The notes beneath the pieces are model-generated. The model was given only the letters and a program-made list of their open reading frames with translations, did no database searches and was not told the DNA's origin. Position numbers and translations under genes: made by a program. From positions 39,163 through 103,162 of the forward strand of contig NZ_JAUCMW010000014.1 of the NCBI RefSeq assembly GCF_030372765.1: a DNA stretch of 64,000 nucleotides, given 5' to 3'. Position 1 is the first letter of the stretch. Each line of letters starts with the position of its first letter. Of this stretch, positions 1 through 8,993 are shown one piece after another. The stretch is from Labilibaculum sp. K2S. Its GTDB lineage: Bacteria > Bacteroidota > Bacteroidia > Bacteroidales > Marinifilaceae.

Positions 1-345
1 ATTTTTCGCTGTGGGGTTTTCACTGCAATCCCTAACGCATTCCATTGATATTAATTTTTTTTTTGCCACTCAACACTGCTTATCGGTAAGAATTTTTCCC
101 GTAGAATAAGGAATAATTTTTTTGGTTCGTAAATCACTGATCAGTAAATATTGTTAGGGATATTCTGCAGTTTCTCTCTGTGTCCTGCGTGGCTTAAGTT
201 ACTGATATTTTATCTTCTCACCACAGAGCCCACGAAGCAACACAGAGAAGATCCTTGTAATATCAAAAAAAAGACTGCCCCTCAAGGCAGTCTCGAATTC
301 AAATTGATGTAAACTCTCCGTTATGGAGCTAAAAAATCGTTTGAT
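1..345. other. Left-edge intergenic region with CTCTGTG-type repeat
   Basis: No gene is visible. Around 171-195 and 221-252 the sequence carries facing copies of a CTCTGTG/CACAGAG-rich motif (for example CACAGAGCCCACGAAGCAAC on the right arm), which together form an imperfect inverted repeat. A related stretch, GTGCTCTTTGTGGTTAAATT, lies near 49110. Such short motifs are common between genes in this phylum; no function is known to me. The rest is AT-rich without obvious signals, apart from the terminator listed separately. Confidence 0.5.
272..293 (-). terminator. Rho-independent terminator of the 346-1818 gene
   Basis: A 7-8 bp GC-rich stem (AGACTGCC/GGCAGTCT) with a 6-nt loop is followed, on the minus strand, by a run of nine T. 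It lies about 50 nt past the stop of the leftmost gene and closes the 3510-346 transcription unit. Confidence 0.85.
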
Positions 346-1818
346 TTACTTGTACAATGGCTTCTTCTTGTTTTTAACTTCATCCTCGAAAGAGCAGGAG
401 TCTTTTTTCTTTGTTTTGTCTTTACAGCCAAACAAAAAGTTAATTCCGAAACGAATGTTTGCCAGTTGAGCTGTGTTTGGTTTAATGGCTGCCATTACAT
501 TGTCGCTAACCACATAAAATTGTGTTGGACCCAATTTGGTGGCCAATCCAAAACCAATGTTGTTGTACGAATTGTTAACCACCGAGTAACTTAAAGTAGT
601 GCTAAGGTTTCTAAAGAAACGTGCGTTGGCTGAGAATGTTAATGACGATTGAATTTTACCGTTAAAAATTTCGGTTCTGCTCAATGCGCCTACGTTTACT
701 CTTTTGTTAAGGTCGTGTGTCCCGCCTAAATAAATTTTGGTTGGCAGACCTACTTTGTACGAATCTATTCCGTTTGTTACGCGAAATTCGTCAGCAATTG
801 AGTCTGTTAAATCATTAAATACATCTTCAATTTCTTTGTAGTTTGGGTCTTTTGAATTTCCCGATTGCGACCAATCGGCTCCTGTCCAGGTAAACGAGCC
901 TTTTTGGGAGAATTCATGACCATCTGTTTTCCAGTTAATCGATCCAATATCCAATATACTGGCGTATAAACGTGTTTTTTCATCCATTTGGTAAGTCATA
1001 CCCAAATCAACGGCAAAACCTTTGTTATCGGTATTTGCGAAGAAATCTGCATCGTAATTATCACCATCTATGTTAATGTCGTTCACATATCCGTCAGCAT
1101 CCAAACCGATTTGATTAATTGGCATGGAAACACGAAGACGGTGTTCTGAATTTAAAACAATTTCGTTACCGGAAGCAGAGGTGAATACAGACATGTCGGA
1201 ATCTTCCATGTGCATGTTGGCAATACCAAACAGCATTTTTCCTTTGATACCAACCGTCCATTTGTTGTTTATTTTTTTCGATACACCCAAGGCTACTTCG
1301 TGATAGTAACTTGCATCCAATCCCAGTCCGCCCCAATTCGCAGTTCTTCCTCTGTATGAGGCGTTGCCATCTTTCAAAAATGTTACCATTTCCTGATCGA
1401 AACTGAAACGGGAATCTTCCTTTTCAATCACATCCAGAGTGAAAAAGTAATCTTTTGCGCGTATTCCGAGAGCAAAAAGAGTCAGTTCAAATTGCTGCGA
1501 TACAAAATTGGTTGTTTGCAATGCATCGTGAAAACTGTTGATATCAACAACTAAAGAATCTTTTCTGATTCCTGTGCCATCTTTAATAATATCGCTGTAA
1601 CCAAAGCTGCTGTTGCTGTAATTCAGATAGATTGAACTCAGGGCCGGAAAGCCAACGAAGACTTTGCATTCGGGTTGAATTGCCGGATTCAATTGATTCG
1701 ACTGAGGAACATTTTGCATTAAATACAAAGTGTTGTTCATTTTTTGGGATGAAGCCGAAACGGATAAAAACAGAAATATCAATCCTGCTATAGATGTTTT
1801 GTATATAAATTTAATCAT
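346..1818 (-). CDS. Secreted DUF5723-like outer-membrane barrel protein
   Basis: A 490-aa protein with an N-terminal signal peptide (positively charged start, hydrophobic stretch to about residue 22, SASSQ cleavage region). The mature part begins with a pattern (LMQNVPQSNQLNPAIQPEC) typical of the PorP/DUF5723-like Bacteroidota barrel proteins, and continues with alternating hydrophobic and polar strands and many aromatic residues, ending in a short lysine-rich tail with KKKKP. It is predicted to sit in the outer membrane; its cargo or partner is unknown. It starts 18 nt after the stop of the upstream lipoprotein gene, so the two are probably co-transcribed. The DUF number is from memory of the family pattern; the barrel assignment is firmer than the name. 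Confidence 0.7.
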   Translation of the reverse strand: MIKFIYKTSIAGLIFLFLSVSASSQKMNNTLYLMQNVPQSNQLNPAIQPECKVFVGFPALSSIYLNYSNSSFGYSDIIKDGTGIRKDSLVVDINSFHDALQTTNFVSQQFELTLFALGIRAKDYFFTLDVIEKEDSRFSFDQEMVTFLKDGNASYRGRTANWGGLGLDASYYHEVALGVSKKINNKWTVGIKGKMLFGIANMHMEDSDMSVFTSASGNEIVLNSEHRLRVSMPINQIGLDADGYVNDINIDGDNYDADFFANTDNKGFAVDLGMTYQMDEKTRLYASILDIGSINWKTDGHEFSQKGSFTWTGADWSQSGNSKDPNYKEIEDVFNDLTDSIADEFRVTNGIDSYKVGLPTKIYLGGTHDLNKRVNVGALSRTEIFNGKIQSSLTFSANARFFRNLSTTLSYSVVNNSYNNIGFGLATKLGPTQFYVVSDNVMAAIKPNTAQLANIRFGINFLFGCKDKTKKKDSCSFEDEVKNKKKPLYK

Positions 1819-1836
1819 AGTGGAGTGTCTGGGTGC

Positions 1837-3510
1837 TTAGTTATTAAGATCGATTTGAGCCTGAACAGATAGGGAGAATTTAAGTTCGTAATCCCCCTTA
1901 AGTTTTACAGGAACGCCATCATTTTTTGTACTTACGCCAGCGTTTATAATTAGGTTTTTGGTCAGGTTTAGGTTTTTTATCTGACTCTGGTTTAATTGTA
2001 TTTGATGCTCGACCTCTTTTACCGAGTCAGGATCAACTTCACCAATATTGGCACCAGATGTAAATACTGTTGCTGCATCAATCACTCCATTGTCCGAAAT
2101 GGAATCAATTACATGGTAAGCCGCATCAGTAAAGTAAATTTTATCGATTGTTACGTCGAGCGGATAACCATTTTCAGTAACGATAACAACGGCCGCATTC
2201 ATAATTTTATCAGCATCACTAATGTCAATATCGTTTACCGTATCTCTAAGCATCAGATTTGTTGCCGTAAAATCCAAAGGAACATCAATTTCAATATCTA
2301 CATTAATAGCAGAACTGCTGCTGATGATATTTGGAGTTGTTAGTGTTGGAGCAATGGCTCCAGCCGGGTTTAAAGCAATGTTTCCAAAATATTCCAATCT
2401 GTCTGATGGTGGCAGAGCCATTAAATCTACAATATTAGAATTGTTTTTGTCGTAGGTTATTGTTTCTGTTACTGCATCTATGGTTAATGGATTTGTAACA
2501 GATACTTGATCAGGATAGGCAGGTTGCAATGCATCCGGATTAAGTGCTGCACTGCTTCCATCCGATGCATAGCCGGTGATGTCGGCATTAATTTGGAACG
2601 GAACACCAACTGAGTTTTCCATGATAAGATTAATGCGGGGATCAGCAAATTGGTAATCACCTTCAATGTCATCCCAAAAGTCAACATTCATGTCAAAGTT
2701 TCCAGCATCTAGAGTAATGATCTGATTTCCAAAATCACCTTTGGCCAATTGAAAATTGATGTTCTGAACAGTTAGATTAATTCCCAGATCACCAGTACTG
2801 CTAATTATATGACTGGCATTGTCTTTAATATCAATATCAAAAGTAATGTCAATATCATTATTGGTAGTGAATGGTGTGTTGAAAGTTAAATTTAGGTTTG
2901 CCAGATTTAAGGTTTCAATTTGATTTATTGCATTAGGAGCTAAGGTATATGTCTGATTGATTGAATTTCCATTTTGAGTTCCATTAGGAATTTCAATGGT
3001 GATTTCAACCTCAGTATTTAAAGGATTTGTCAATCGGAATTGAATGTTTGCATCCAAATCCAATTCGTAAAGTTTAATACCAGTGTTGCCAGTGATGATT
3101 TGAATTTGATCAGTTTGTGCGCTTAAGCCTAATCCGGCAATAGCTGAATAAGGAAGGGCAATACCAAAACTTGGTAAAGAATAACTTAAATCTATGGCAG
3201 ATTGATTGGGAAAGTTCAGGACTTCATCAACATTATAAGAAAAAATATCTTCTTCCATGTATTTGATGTGCAACATGCCTTCCGAATCAAGAGTAATAGT
3301 TTGATCGGCAGGGTTTGCCTCATGTTGATTTAGTAAATACCACAGCGAATAAGTTCCGTACCCAACAGGTACAATCATATTGGGTGTCCAGTCTATTTTA
3401 TCGGAAAGCTTGTCGAAGTCGTAGTCGTCTCCGTTAAAACAGGATTGAATGGAAATGGACAGGATTCCAACAAGAATAAGTGGGAAAATAGTTCGAAATA
3501 TTGATTTCAT
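1837..3510 (-). CDS. Large surface or periplasmic lipoprotein, unknown function
   Basis: A 557-aa protein with a lipoprotein signal peptide (hydrophobic core ending in SISIQSC, lipid-anchor Cys near residue 24). The mature protein is rich in Asn, Asp and Ile with repeated beta-strand-like stretches (NLNLTFNTPF, INLTVQNINF), suggesting stacked beta-sandwich domains, and has no catalytic motif I recognise. It lies directly upstream of the barrel-protein gene on the same strand (18-nt gap), which suggests the pair forms a barrel-plus-lipoprotein unit in the outer membrane. That pairing is inferred from position only. Confidence 0.7.
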   Translation of the reverse strand: MKSIFRTIFPLILVGILSISIQSCFNGDDYDFDKLSDKIDWTPNMIVPVGYGTYSLWYLLNQHEANPADQTITLDSEGMLHIKYMEEDIFSYNVDEVLNFPNQSAIDLSYSLPSFGIALPYSAIAGLGLSAQTDQIQIITGNTGIKLYELDLDANIQFRLTNPLNTEVEITIEIPNGTQNGNSINQTYTLAPNAINQIETLNLANLNLTFNTPFTTNNDIDITFDIDIKDNASHIISSTGDLGINLTVQNINFQLAKGDFGNQIITLDAGNFDMNVDFWDDIEGDYQFADPRINLIMENSVGVPFQINADITGYASDGSSAALNPDALQPAYPDQVSVTNPLTIDAVTETITYDKNNSNIVDLMALPPSDRLEYFGNIALNPAGAIAPTLTTPNIISSSSAINVDIEIDVPLDFTATNLMLRDTVNDIDISDADKIMNAAVVIVTENGYPLDVTIDKIYFTDAAYHVIDSISDNGVIDAATVFTSGANIGEVDPDSVKEVEHQIQLNQSQIKNLNLTKNLIINAGVSTKNDGVPVKLKGDYELKFSLSVQAQIDLNN

Positions 3511-3814
3511 ATAGATTTGATTTGATATAGCAAAAACGAATTTAATATATAAGTGGGATTTTTAATGTTTTTTGTTCCCAACAACACATATTAGTTGATG
3601 TATTGATGTTCAAAAGAACAAAAGAGATGAAAAATTAAAATATCATAGTTGTTTTTATTTATATGCGTTTATATAGATTGTACCGAACAAAGCATTTGAA
3701 ACCCTAATAATGCTATGATAAATTATTAGGCTTTAATTGTAAATCCTAAAAAAACAACAGCTTGTACAGACCATTGGTTTTGGTACATGAATATTTCGTT
3801 ATTGTTGACAAAAT
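3511..3814. other. Intergenic region with one hairpin
   Basis: A 304-bp AT-rich gap between two minus-strand genes. At 3703-3730 there is an 8-bp inverted repeat (CCTAATAA/TTATTAGG). Read on the minus strand it lies about 85 nt after the stop of the 920-aa gene and may act as its terminator, although the following T-run is poor. Nothing else is visible. Confidence 0.4.
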
Positions 3815-6577
3815 TTATTGTACGGAATAATTGAGCAGGAAGTTTCGGTTATCTCCCACATAAAGATTAAAGGATTTATCGCCGGTTTTTGAGAAGCCGA
3901 TTGAAAATTCTGTATTTCCTTTCAGTGGAAATCCTTCATGGTTTTTTCCCTCTTTATCAATCAGAAAGATTTTGTTCTCATCTTCCAAACAAATTCCAAT
4001 TTCAATATTTCTTCGCGAGAAGCTGTAAACATTAGGGCGGAAGCTAATATTGGAATCGAACTTTTTCTCGAGAATTTGTTCTCCCGAATCGTCAAATAGC
4101 TTTAATAGATTGTAATCAGCAAACAGATATTCATTTCTGCCATCGGTATCAATATCTGCAGCCACAAAAAAGTGTGAATCCGATAGTTGTGTGAATGTTT
4201 TTTTCTCAATGCTTCCATCAAAATAACAATAGTATATATTTCCGTTAACATCAGTAGTTACCAGTCTGTCGCTGATATTTCCAACAGATGTCTCCAAAAA
4301 GAAGGGGTTGTTCTTCGATTTTGAAAACTGCTCTTTGCATTTGATTCTTTCTTCGCCACGGCGGTTTAGGATGTAAATGCGATATTGATCGGCATAAACA
4401 ATGTAGTCCTTGTTTTTTACCCGAAAATGCTGAATTTCGCAATTAATTTCATTTTCAGCTTTAGCCGGATTCCAACCCGTAAGAGTCCTGCCTTCTTTCG
4501 TGTAAGCATAAATATTTTTATCCTTGCAGGGAATAAAAAACCGATAATTTTTGTTGTTGTCGTAATCGAAGATAGAAACACCCTGAACAGCCTCAGCCTT
4601 TAGTTTTATCGGATAATTTCCCACATTGTCACCATTTCTATCTACCAAATTAAGCTTGTTTTTGGTGGCAAATAAATACTGCAGTTTTCCATTTTTAAAA
4701 AGATCTATTTGCTGAACCGTTCCTACAATCTGAGATTCCAAAGCTTTTTTCCATAACACACGTCCCGATGGATTTAAAAGATACAGCTGATTGTTAATAT
4801 CCTGAACCAAAATTTCATTCTCCTTTGTGTAATGATTCTGAACCAAATAGGGTTTGTGAGCAAAGCAGGTATCCAACCTCGATTCCCACTCGGTTCGGGG
4901 AGCCAATTCCAGTATCGGATCGTATTCGATAAATAAGTTGTTGTAAATCAGATTTCTGTTCGAGCTTAACTGCAGGCCGACAGCCTGAAATTTATTTACG
5001 CTCTGCTTGTGGGCGTGAATCGCCTTTTGCAGATTGGCATTCAGGAATCCCGAAATAAATGAGTTTGCCCGTGGTGTTGAAGCATACAAATAAAAGTTCG
5101 CTTTATTGGACAGGAACTCTTTATTTTCCATGTAGGTTTGATTGGTATTCAGGGTTTTACCCAGAACCGATTCCTTAATAAATTCGGAAAGAGAGCTGAT
5201 ATCAGATCCCATCACCATGTAATTATCGATAAAAGTGAAATAGGCCGATGAGGTGCCGGCAAAGAAGCTTCCAAAAAGCTTTTCCGGCAGTTGATCTTCA
5301 GGCAATCTGAAAATATCGAAGCTGGTTTCCTTGTCGAGATGATAAGTGCGCATGTAGTAAGCAAGAGTGCGTTGTTCTTTTTTTGCCTTGCCATTAATCA
5401 TTTCCAGCATTTTTTCTTTGGCAATACTGGCACTTTTAGTTCGTATAATGGTGAAGCGTTTGTTGGTTTGGCCTTCGGTAAAAGCAATACCAACTTCTTT
5501 ATGGATAATAGAATAGATTGCTTCTTCGTAATCCACTCCGGTTTTCTTTTTTACGTCGTTAATGTTTTTCAGATATTCGGATAATTGCCCCATCTGATCA
5601 AGGTATTTCCGGTATTTCCCTTTGTGTAAAAGAGCATCATCAATACCCAGTATGGCCAAAATACTGGTACTCGATGGAATCATCGATTCCATTTCCATTT
5701 TAACTGGTTCTTGCTGAAGAAACAGATTCATTAGGTTGCCTTGCTGAGGATCGCTGTAAGTAAATCCGTTTAGCAAAATAATTTTATTTCTGAAACTAAG
5801 ATCAAGCTCTGTCCAGTTCGCGAAATTGGTATAATTCCGGATAAATTTGCTGTAATCTTTGTCGAGTGATAAGGAAACCTGTTTGGGAAAGGTTTTTAGG
5901 TTCAGGAAGATGTTGGCATCTACATTTTTACCGATTGTACGGCGAATTTGTTCAAAGCCCTTCGAATTGTAAATGGAGTTCTCGGTACTTAGCTGCAACA
6001 CCGAATTTTCCACCAGTAACATCGATCTGCTAGCAATAAATAATCCTTTCGAAAAAGTAAAGTGAATTCCTTTATCCTTTGGGGTTTGAGGCGGAATACT
6101 ATATAATGTTGTGTTGTGGTATTTCCGTTCCGAAACCGATCTGTCCAAACCAACCCAATTAATGATGGCATTTTTAATTTTCTTTTCTTCCAGATAATCA
6201 GTAATCGGAAGAATGTACAGGTATTCAATTTCGTTTTTACCCTGCAAATGGCTCGCCATGGTAAACGACCGATCCAAAGATAAAGTGCCTTCCGAATCAA
6301 AATGACTGATCAGGCTGTCTACAAATTGAAGATTTTTATTAATGTCAGCAATTTTATCGAATTTGCTCAGCTCTTTCCAGGCACCGGTATTGTTCTCCAA
6401 TTTGGTGATTAAATCTTCCAGACTCTCAAATTGAATTATCATCTCGGAATTAACCGGAATGGCCGAGAAAGGATCTATTCCTTTGTATTCGCGTTGTTTT
6501 TGAAGGTATAAGTAGCCTAAAACGGTAATTGTCAGAAGCAAAAGAATTAGTAAGGAGGTTAAAATTTTTCTCAACAT
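3815..6577 (-). CDS. Membrane-anchored DUF3352-like protein with C-terminal propeller-like region
   Basis: A 920-aa protein with a single N-terminal transmembrane helix (about residues 5-25, not followed by a lipobox) and a large extracytoplasmic part. Residues of roughly 30-560 resemble the DUF3352-type proteins of Bacteroidota (opening with IDPFSAIPVNSEMIIQFES). The last 330 residues contain repeated blocks with DxDxDG/N-like turns (LFADYNLLKLFDDSG, VADIDTDGRNEYLFADYN), consistent with a beta-propeller or FG-GAP-like fold. No enzyme motif is visible. It is probably an envelope protein of unknown role. The gene stands alone, with a TAnnTTTG-type motif on the minus strand at 6609-6616 upstream of its ATG. 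Confidence 0.65.
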   Translation of the reverse strand: MLRKILTSLLILLLLTITVLGYLYLQKQREYKGIDPFSAIPVNSEMIIQFESLEDLITKLENNTGAWKELSKFDKIADINKNLQFVDSLISHFDSEGTLSLDRSFTMASHLQGKNEIEYLYILPITDYLEEKKIKNAIINWVGLDRSVSERKYHNTTLYSIPPQTPKDKGIHFTFSKGLFIASRSMLLVENSVLQLSTENSIYNSKGFEQIRRTIGKNVDANIFLNLKTFPKQVSLSLDKDYSKFIRNYTNFANWTELDLSFRNKIILLNGFTYSDPQQGNLMNLFLQQEPVKMEMESMIPSSTSILAILGIDDALLHKGKYRKYLDQMGQLSEYLKNINDVKKKTGVDYEEAIYSIIHKEVGIAFTEGQTNKRFTIIRTKSASIAKEKMLEMINGKAKKEQRTLAYYMRTYHLDKETSFDIFRLPEDQLPEKLFGSFFAGTSSAYFTFIDNYMVMGSDISSLSEFIKESVLGKTLNTNQTYMENKEFLSNKANFYLYASTPRANSFISGFLNANLQKAIHAHKQSVNKFQAVGLQLSSNRNLIYNNLFIEYDPILELAPRTEWESRLDTCFAHKPYLVQNHYTKENEILVQDINNQLYLLNPSGRVLWKKALESQIVGTVQQIDLFKNGKLQYLFATKNKLNLVDRNGDNVGNYPIKLKAEAVQGVSIFDYDNNKNYRFFIPCKDKNIYAYTKEGRTLTGWNPAKAENEINCEIQHFRVKNKDYIVYADQYRIYILNRRGEERIKCKEQFSKSKNNPFFLETSVGNISDRLVTTDVNGNIYYCYFDGSIEKKTFTQLSDSHFFVAADIDTDGRNEYLFADYNLLKLFDDSGEQILEKKFDSNISFRPNVYSFSRRNIEIGICLEDENKIFLIDKEGKNHEGFPLKGNTEFSIGFSKTGDKSFNLYVGDNRNFLLNYSVQ

Positions 6578-6608
6578 ATTTGGTAGGTTGCGTGGAATAG
6601 TAATGGAG

Positions 6609-6616
6609 CAAAAATA
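6609..6616 (-). promoter_or_regulatory. Candidate Bacteroidota -7 element for the 920-aa gene
   Basis: On the minus strand it reads TATTTTTG, a match to TAnnTTTG, 32 nt before the ATG at 6577. I see no good -33 element at the usual spacing, so confidence is moderate. Confidence 0.45.
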
Positions 6617-6841
6617 GCAATTTATCGAATGTTTAAAAAATTATGTGTAGGATATTCTGCATCTTTATTCGAATTAAAGTATCGCGCAATTGGTTGTAAT
6701 CCTGTTATTTATATTTTGCTGTCCGATAAAGCATCAAGTAATAAGATAAAAGTATCAGGAAAAATAAAAATTAACATCTGAATTTCTGAAAATCAGCGGA
6801 TTCGGAATGTGATATTTACAAGCACAAGGGTAGTATTTCGA

Positions 6842-6956
6842 CAATCACTGTCGTGGTACTTTACCAATGGTTGTCGTCGATGCATACCAATGGTTGTCGA
6901 GGTGCTTTACCATCGATTGTCGTGGTACGGTACCACTAACTGTCGGGATAAAAAAC
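6842..6956. repeat. Degenerate 23-bp tandem array, five units
   Basis: Five consecutive 23-bp units start at 6842, 6865, 6888, 6911 and 6934. Each opens with a form of CAATGGTTGTCG, and units 1-4 close with a form of GGTACTTTAC; the last unit is the most diverged. Units keep exact length but differ in 4-10 positions, so this is not a recent slippage product. There are no unique spacers. It lies in the 479-bp gap between the 920-aa gene and the aldehyde dehydrogenase terminator. Confidence 0.85.
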
Positions 6957-6992
6957 GCTTGCTTTCATAGATTACAGCTTTATTCTTTAAAA

Positions 6993-7020
6993 AAATACCC
7001 CAACGATTGTTGAGGTATTT
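6993..7020 (-). terminator. Rho-independent terminator of the aldehyde dehydrogenase gene
   Basis: The stem AAATACCTCAAC/GTTGGGGTATTT on the minus strand is followed by a T-run. It lies about 35 nt after the stop of the aldehyde dehydrogenase gene. Confidence 0.8.
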
Positions 7021-7056
7021 ACATCTGTTAAAATGTAAGTGTTTGGTGTGTTGTGT

Positions 7057-8589
7057 CTAAAAATCGAATTTAATTCCTTGTGCCAACGGCAGATCTACGC
7101 CATAGTTTATGGTGTTTGTTTGTCTTCTCATATATGTTTTCCATGCATCAGAACCCGATTCGCGTCCGCCGCCGGTTTCCTTTTCGCCGCCAAAAGCACC
7201 GCCAATTTCAGCACCCGATGTTCCAATGTTTACGTTGGCAATTCCACAATCGCTTCCAATGGCAGAAATAAAGGTTTGAGCTTCGCGCATGTTCATGGTG
7301 AAAATCGATGAGGATAAACCTTGCGGCACATCATTGTGCAAATGAATGGCTTCGTCGATGGTTTTGTATTTCATGATGTAAAGAACCGGAACAAAAGATT
7401 CGTCCTGAACAATTTGCCAGTGATTTTCAACCTCGCAGAAGGTAGGAACCACAAAATTACCATCCAGTACTTTATCACCGTAAACAATTTTACCACCGGC
7501 CTTTTTTACTTCAGCAATGGCATGTTTGTATACTTCTACGGCACCGCTGTCAATTACGGGGCCAACCAATGTTTTTTCATCCAACGGATTGCCAATTTTA
7601 CCTTCCACCTGTTTGTATGCATGCAGCAAACGGGTTTTAACATCCTCGTAAATACTTTCGTGGATAATCAAACGTCGGGTAGAGGTACATCTTTGTCCGG
7701 CCGTACCAACCGATCCGAATACAATTCCTGGAATGGCCATGTCTAAATCGGCCGAAGGAGCCATGATGATTGCGTTGTTTCCACCCAATTCGGCAATGGT
7801 TCTTCCCAAGCGGGCACCCACTTTTTCGGCAACCCGTTTGCCTATGGCTGTCGATCCGGTAACCGAAATTAAGGGAACGCGTTTGTCTTCTATAAAATTA
7901 TCACCCATTACTGATGATTTTGCAACGATCAAGTTGAAAACACCTTCGGGTACGTTGTTGTCTTTTAGTACTTTTTGAATGATGTTGTGACAAGCCAGAG
8001 CGCACAACGGCACTTTCGAGCTGGGTTTCCAGATAATCACATCGCCGCAAACCGCAGCAAGCATTGCGTTCCATGCCCAAACAGCAACCGGAAAGTTGAA
8101 AGCAGAAATTACACCCACAATTCCCAGCGGATGGTACTGATCCATCATTTTATGATCCGGACGCTCGGAATGCATGGTAAATCCGTAAAGCATTCTTGAT
8201 TGGCCCACTGCAAAATCGCAGATATCTATCATTTCCTGAACTTCGCCTAATCCTTCCTGATAAATTTTCCCCATTTCGAGGCTAACCAATTTTCCCAGAT
8301 CATCTTTTGCCTCGCGAAGTGCATTGCCAATCTGACGAACTATTTCGCCTCGTTTTGGAGCCGGTATTTTCCGCCACACTTTAAATGCTTCCTGAGCAGT
8401 TTTCAGCACTTTTTCGTAATCAGCGACATTGGCATTTTTCACTTTTGCGATTACAGATCCATCAATGGGAGAAACCGATTCGGTTACTGCACCGTTGCAA
8501 TCGAACCAATTCGTACCGGTTGAAACTCCTTCGTTAATTGGATCAATGCCAAGGCGTTTTAGTGTTTCCTGAACTCCAAAATCTTTCAT
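7057..8589 (-). CDS. ALDH7-family aldehyde dehydrogenase (aminoadipate-semialdehyde type)
   Basis: A 510-aa cytosolic NAD(P)-dependent aldehyde dehydrogenase, full length for the family. The catalytic cysteine is Cys301 in GTAGQRCTSTRR and the general base is Glu267 in IAELGGNN. The cofactor-binding VTGSTAIGKRVAEKVGARLG precedes it. The overall pattern, with an N-terminal extension of about 25 residues and FGGEKETGGGRESGSDAWK near the end, is that of the ALDH7 branch (alpha-aminoadipic semialdehyde/piperideine-6-carboxylate dehydrogenase, lysine catabolism). The substrate is inferred from the family; no lysine-pathway neighbour is present. The 5' leader carries one arm of the repeated element ending 16 nt before the ATG, which may control expression. 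Confidence 0.9.
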   Translation of the reverse strand: MKDFGVQETLKRLGIDPINEGVSTGTNWFDCNGAVTESVSPIDGSVIAKVKNANVADYEKVLKTAQEAFKVWRKIPAPKRGEIVRQIGNALREAKDDLGKLVSLEMGKIYQEGLGEVQEMIDICDFAVGQSRMLYGFTMHSERPDHKMMDQYHPLGIVGVISAFNFPVAVWAWNAMLAAVCGDVIIWKPSSKVPLCALACHNIIQKVLKDNNVPEGVFNLIVAKSSVMGDNFIEDKRVPLISVTGSTAIGKRVAEKVGARLGRTIAELGGNNAIIMAPSADLDMAIPGIVFGSVGTAGQRCTSTRRLIIHESIYEDVKTRLLHAYKQVEGKIGNPLDEKTLVGPVIDSGAVEVYKHAIAEVKKAGGKIVYGDKVLDGNFVVPTFCEVENHWQIVQDESFVPVLYIMKYKTIDEAIHLHNDVPQGLSSSIFTMNMREAQTFISAIGSDCGIANVNIGTSGAEIGGAFGGEKETGGGRESGSDAWKTYMRRQTNTINYGVDLPLAQGIKFDF

Positions 8590-8605
8590 GTGTCTATGAT
8601 TTTAA

Positions 8606-8679
8606 GTTTTTGCCACATGGAACTTACCATTATAATCATCCCCCTGTGCGCAGAAAGTTTTATACATGGACGTTTCATG
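8606..8679 (-). repeat. Leader-like repeated element, copy 1 (minus orientation)
   Basis: Read on the minus strand it begins CATGAAACGTCCATG, has a GCACAGGGGGATGA core and ends GTTCCATGTGGCAAAAAC, 16 nt before the ATG of the aldehyde dehydrogenase. It matches copies at 8803-8885 and 23084-23155. With the copy at 8803-8885 it forms an inverted repeat with 74- and 83-bp arms around a 123-bp centre. It could be a conserved 5' leader or the terminal repeat of a miniature mobile element. Confidence 0.85.
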
Positions 8680-8802
8680 TTTTCGTATGATTTGTCTTTT
8701 GGCAGAAGTGCGGATATCCACCAAAAAGGGGTTAGCATTCAATTTTTTAAATTCGCAATTCACAAGATAATGATTGTAAGGCATTTTCCCTATGATTTAT
8801 AT

Positions 8803-8885
8803 CATATGAAACGTCCATGCCAAAGTCATTTTGACACACAGGGAGATGATTATTCTCAGCAGGGTAAGTTCCATATGGCAAAAAC
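8803..8885 (+). repeat. Leader-like repeated element, copy 2 (plus orientation)
   Basis: It begins CATATGAAACGTCCATG, has an ACACAGGGAGATGATTAT core and ends GTTCCATATGGCAAAAAC. An AT-rich 16-nt gap then leads to ATG at 8902, but that frame is only five codons (MNDCL) before a stop, so no gene is served. The copy is about 8 bp longer than the other two because of an insertion in the centre. It may be the far end of a small mobile element or the remains of a deleted gene's leader. Confidence 0.85.
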
Positions 8886-8927
8886 ATACAATTATAATCA
8901 TATGAATGACTGTTTGTAAAGCAAAAA

Positions 8928-8955
8928 TAAACCCGAATCGTCTGTGATTCGGGTT
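8928..8955 (-). terminator. Rho-independent terminator of the DHOD-like gene
   Basis: A ten-base-pair stem (AACCCGAATC/GATTCGGGTT) with a six-nt loop, followed on the minus strand by TATTTTTG. It lies about 40 nt after the stop of the DHOD-like gene. Confidence 0.85.
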
Positions 8956-8993
8956 CTGATGATTTTGATAATTATAATTTGAGAAATTACATT

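Noticed and set aside
6842..6956. Possible CRISPR array
   Set aside because: Units are directly adjacent, 23 bp long and diverged, with no conserved repeat separated by unique spacers, and no cas genes are present. The same holds for the arrays at 20130 and 58292.
8590..8919. Reading frames on both strands across the inverted repeat
   Set aside because: They follow the palindromic element and change meaning between its two arms; no domain or signal peptide.
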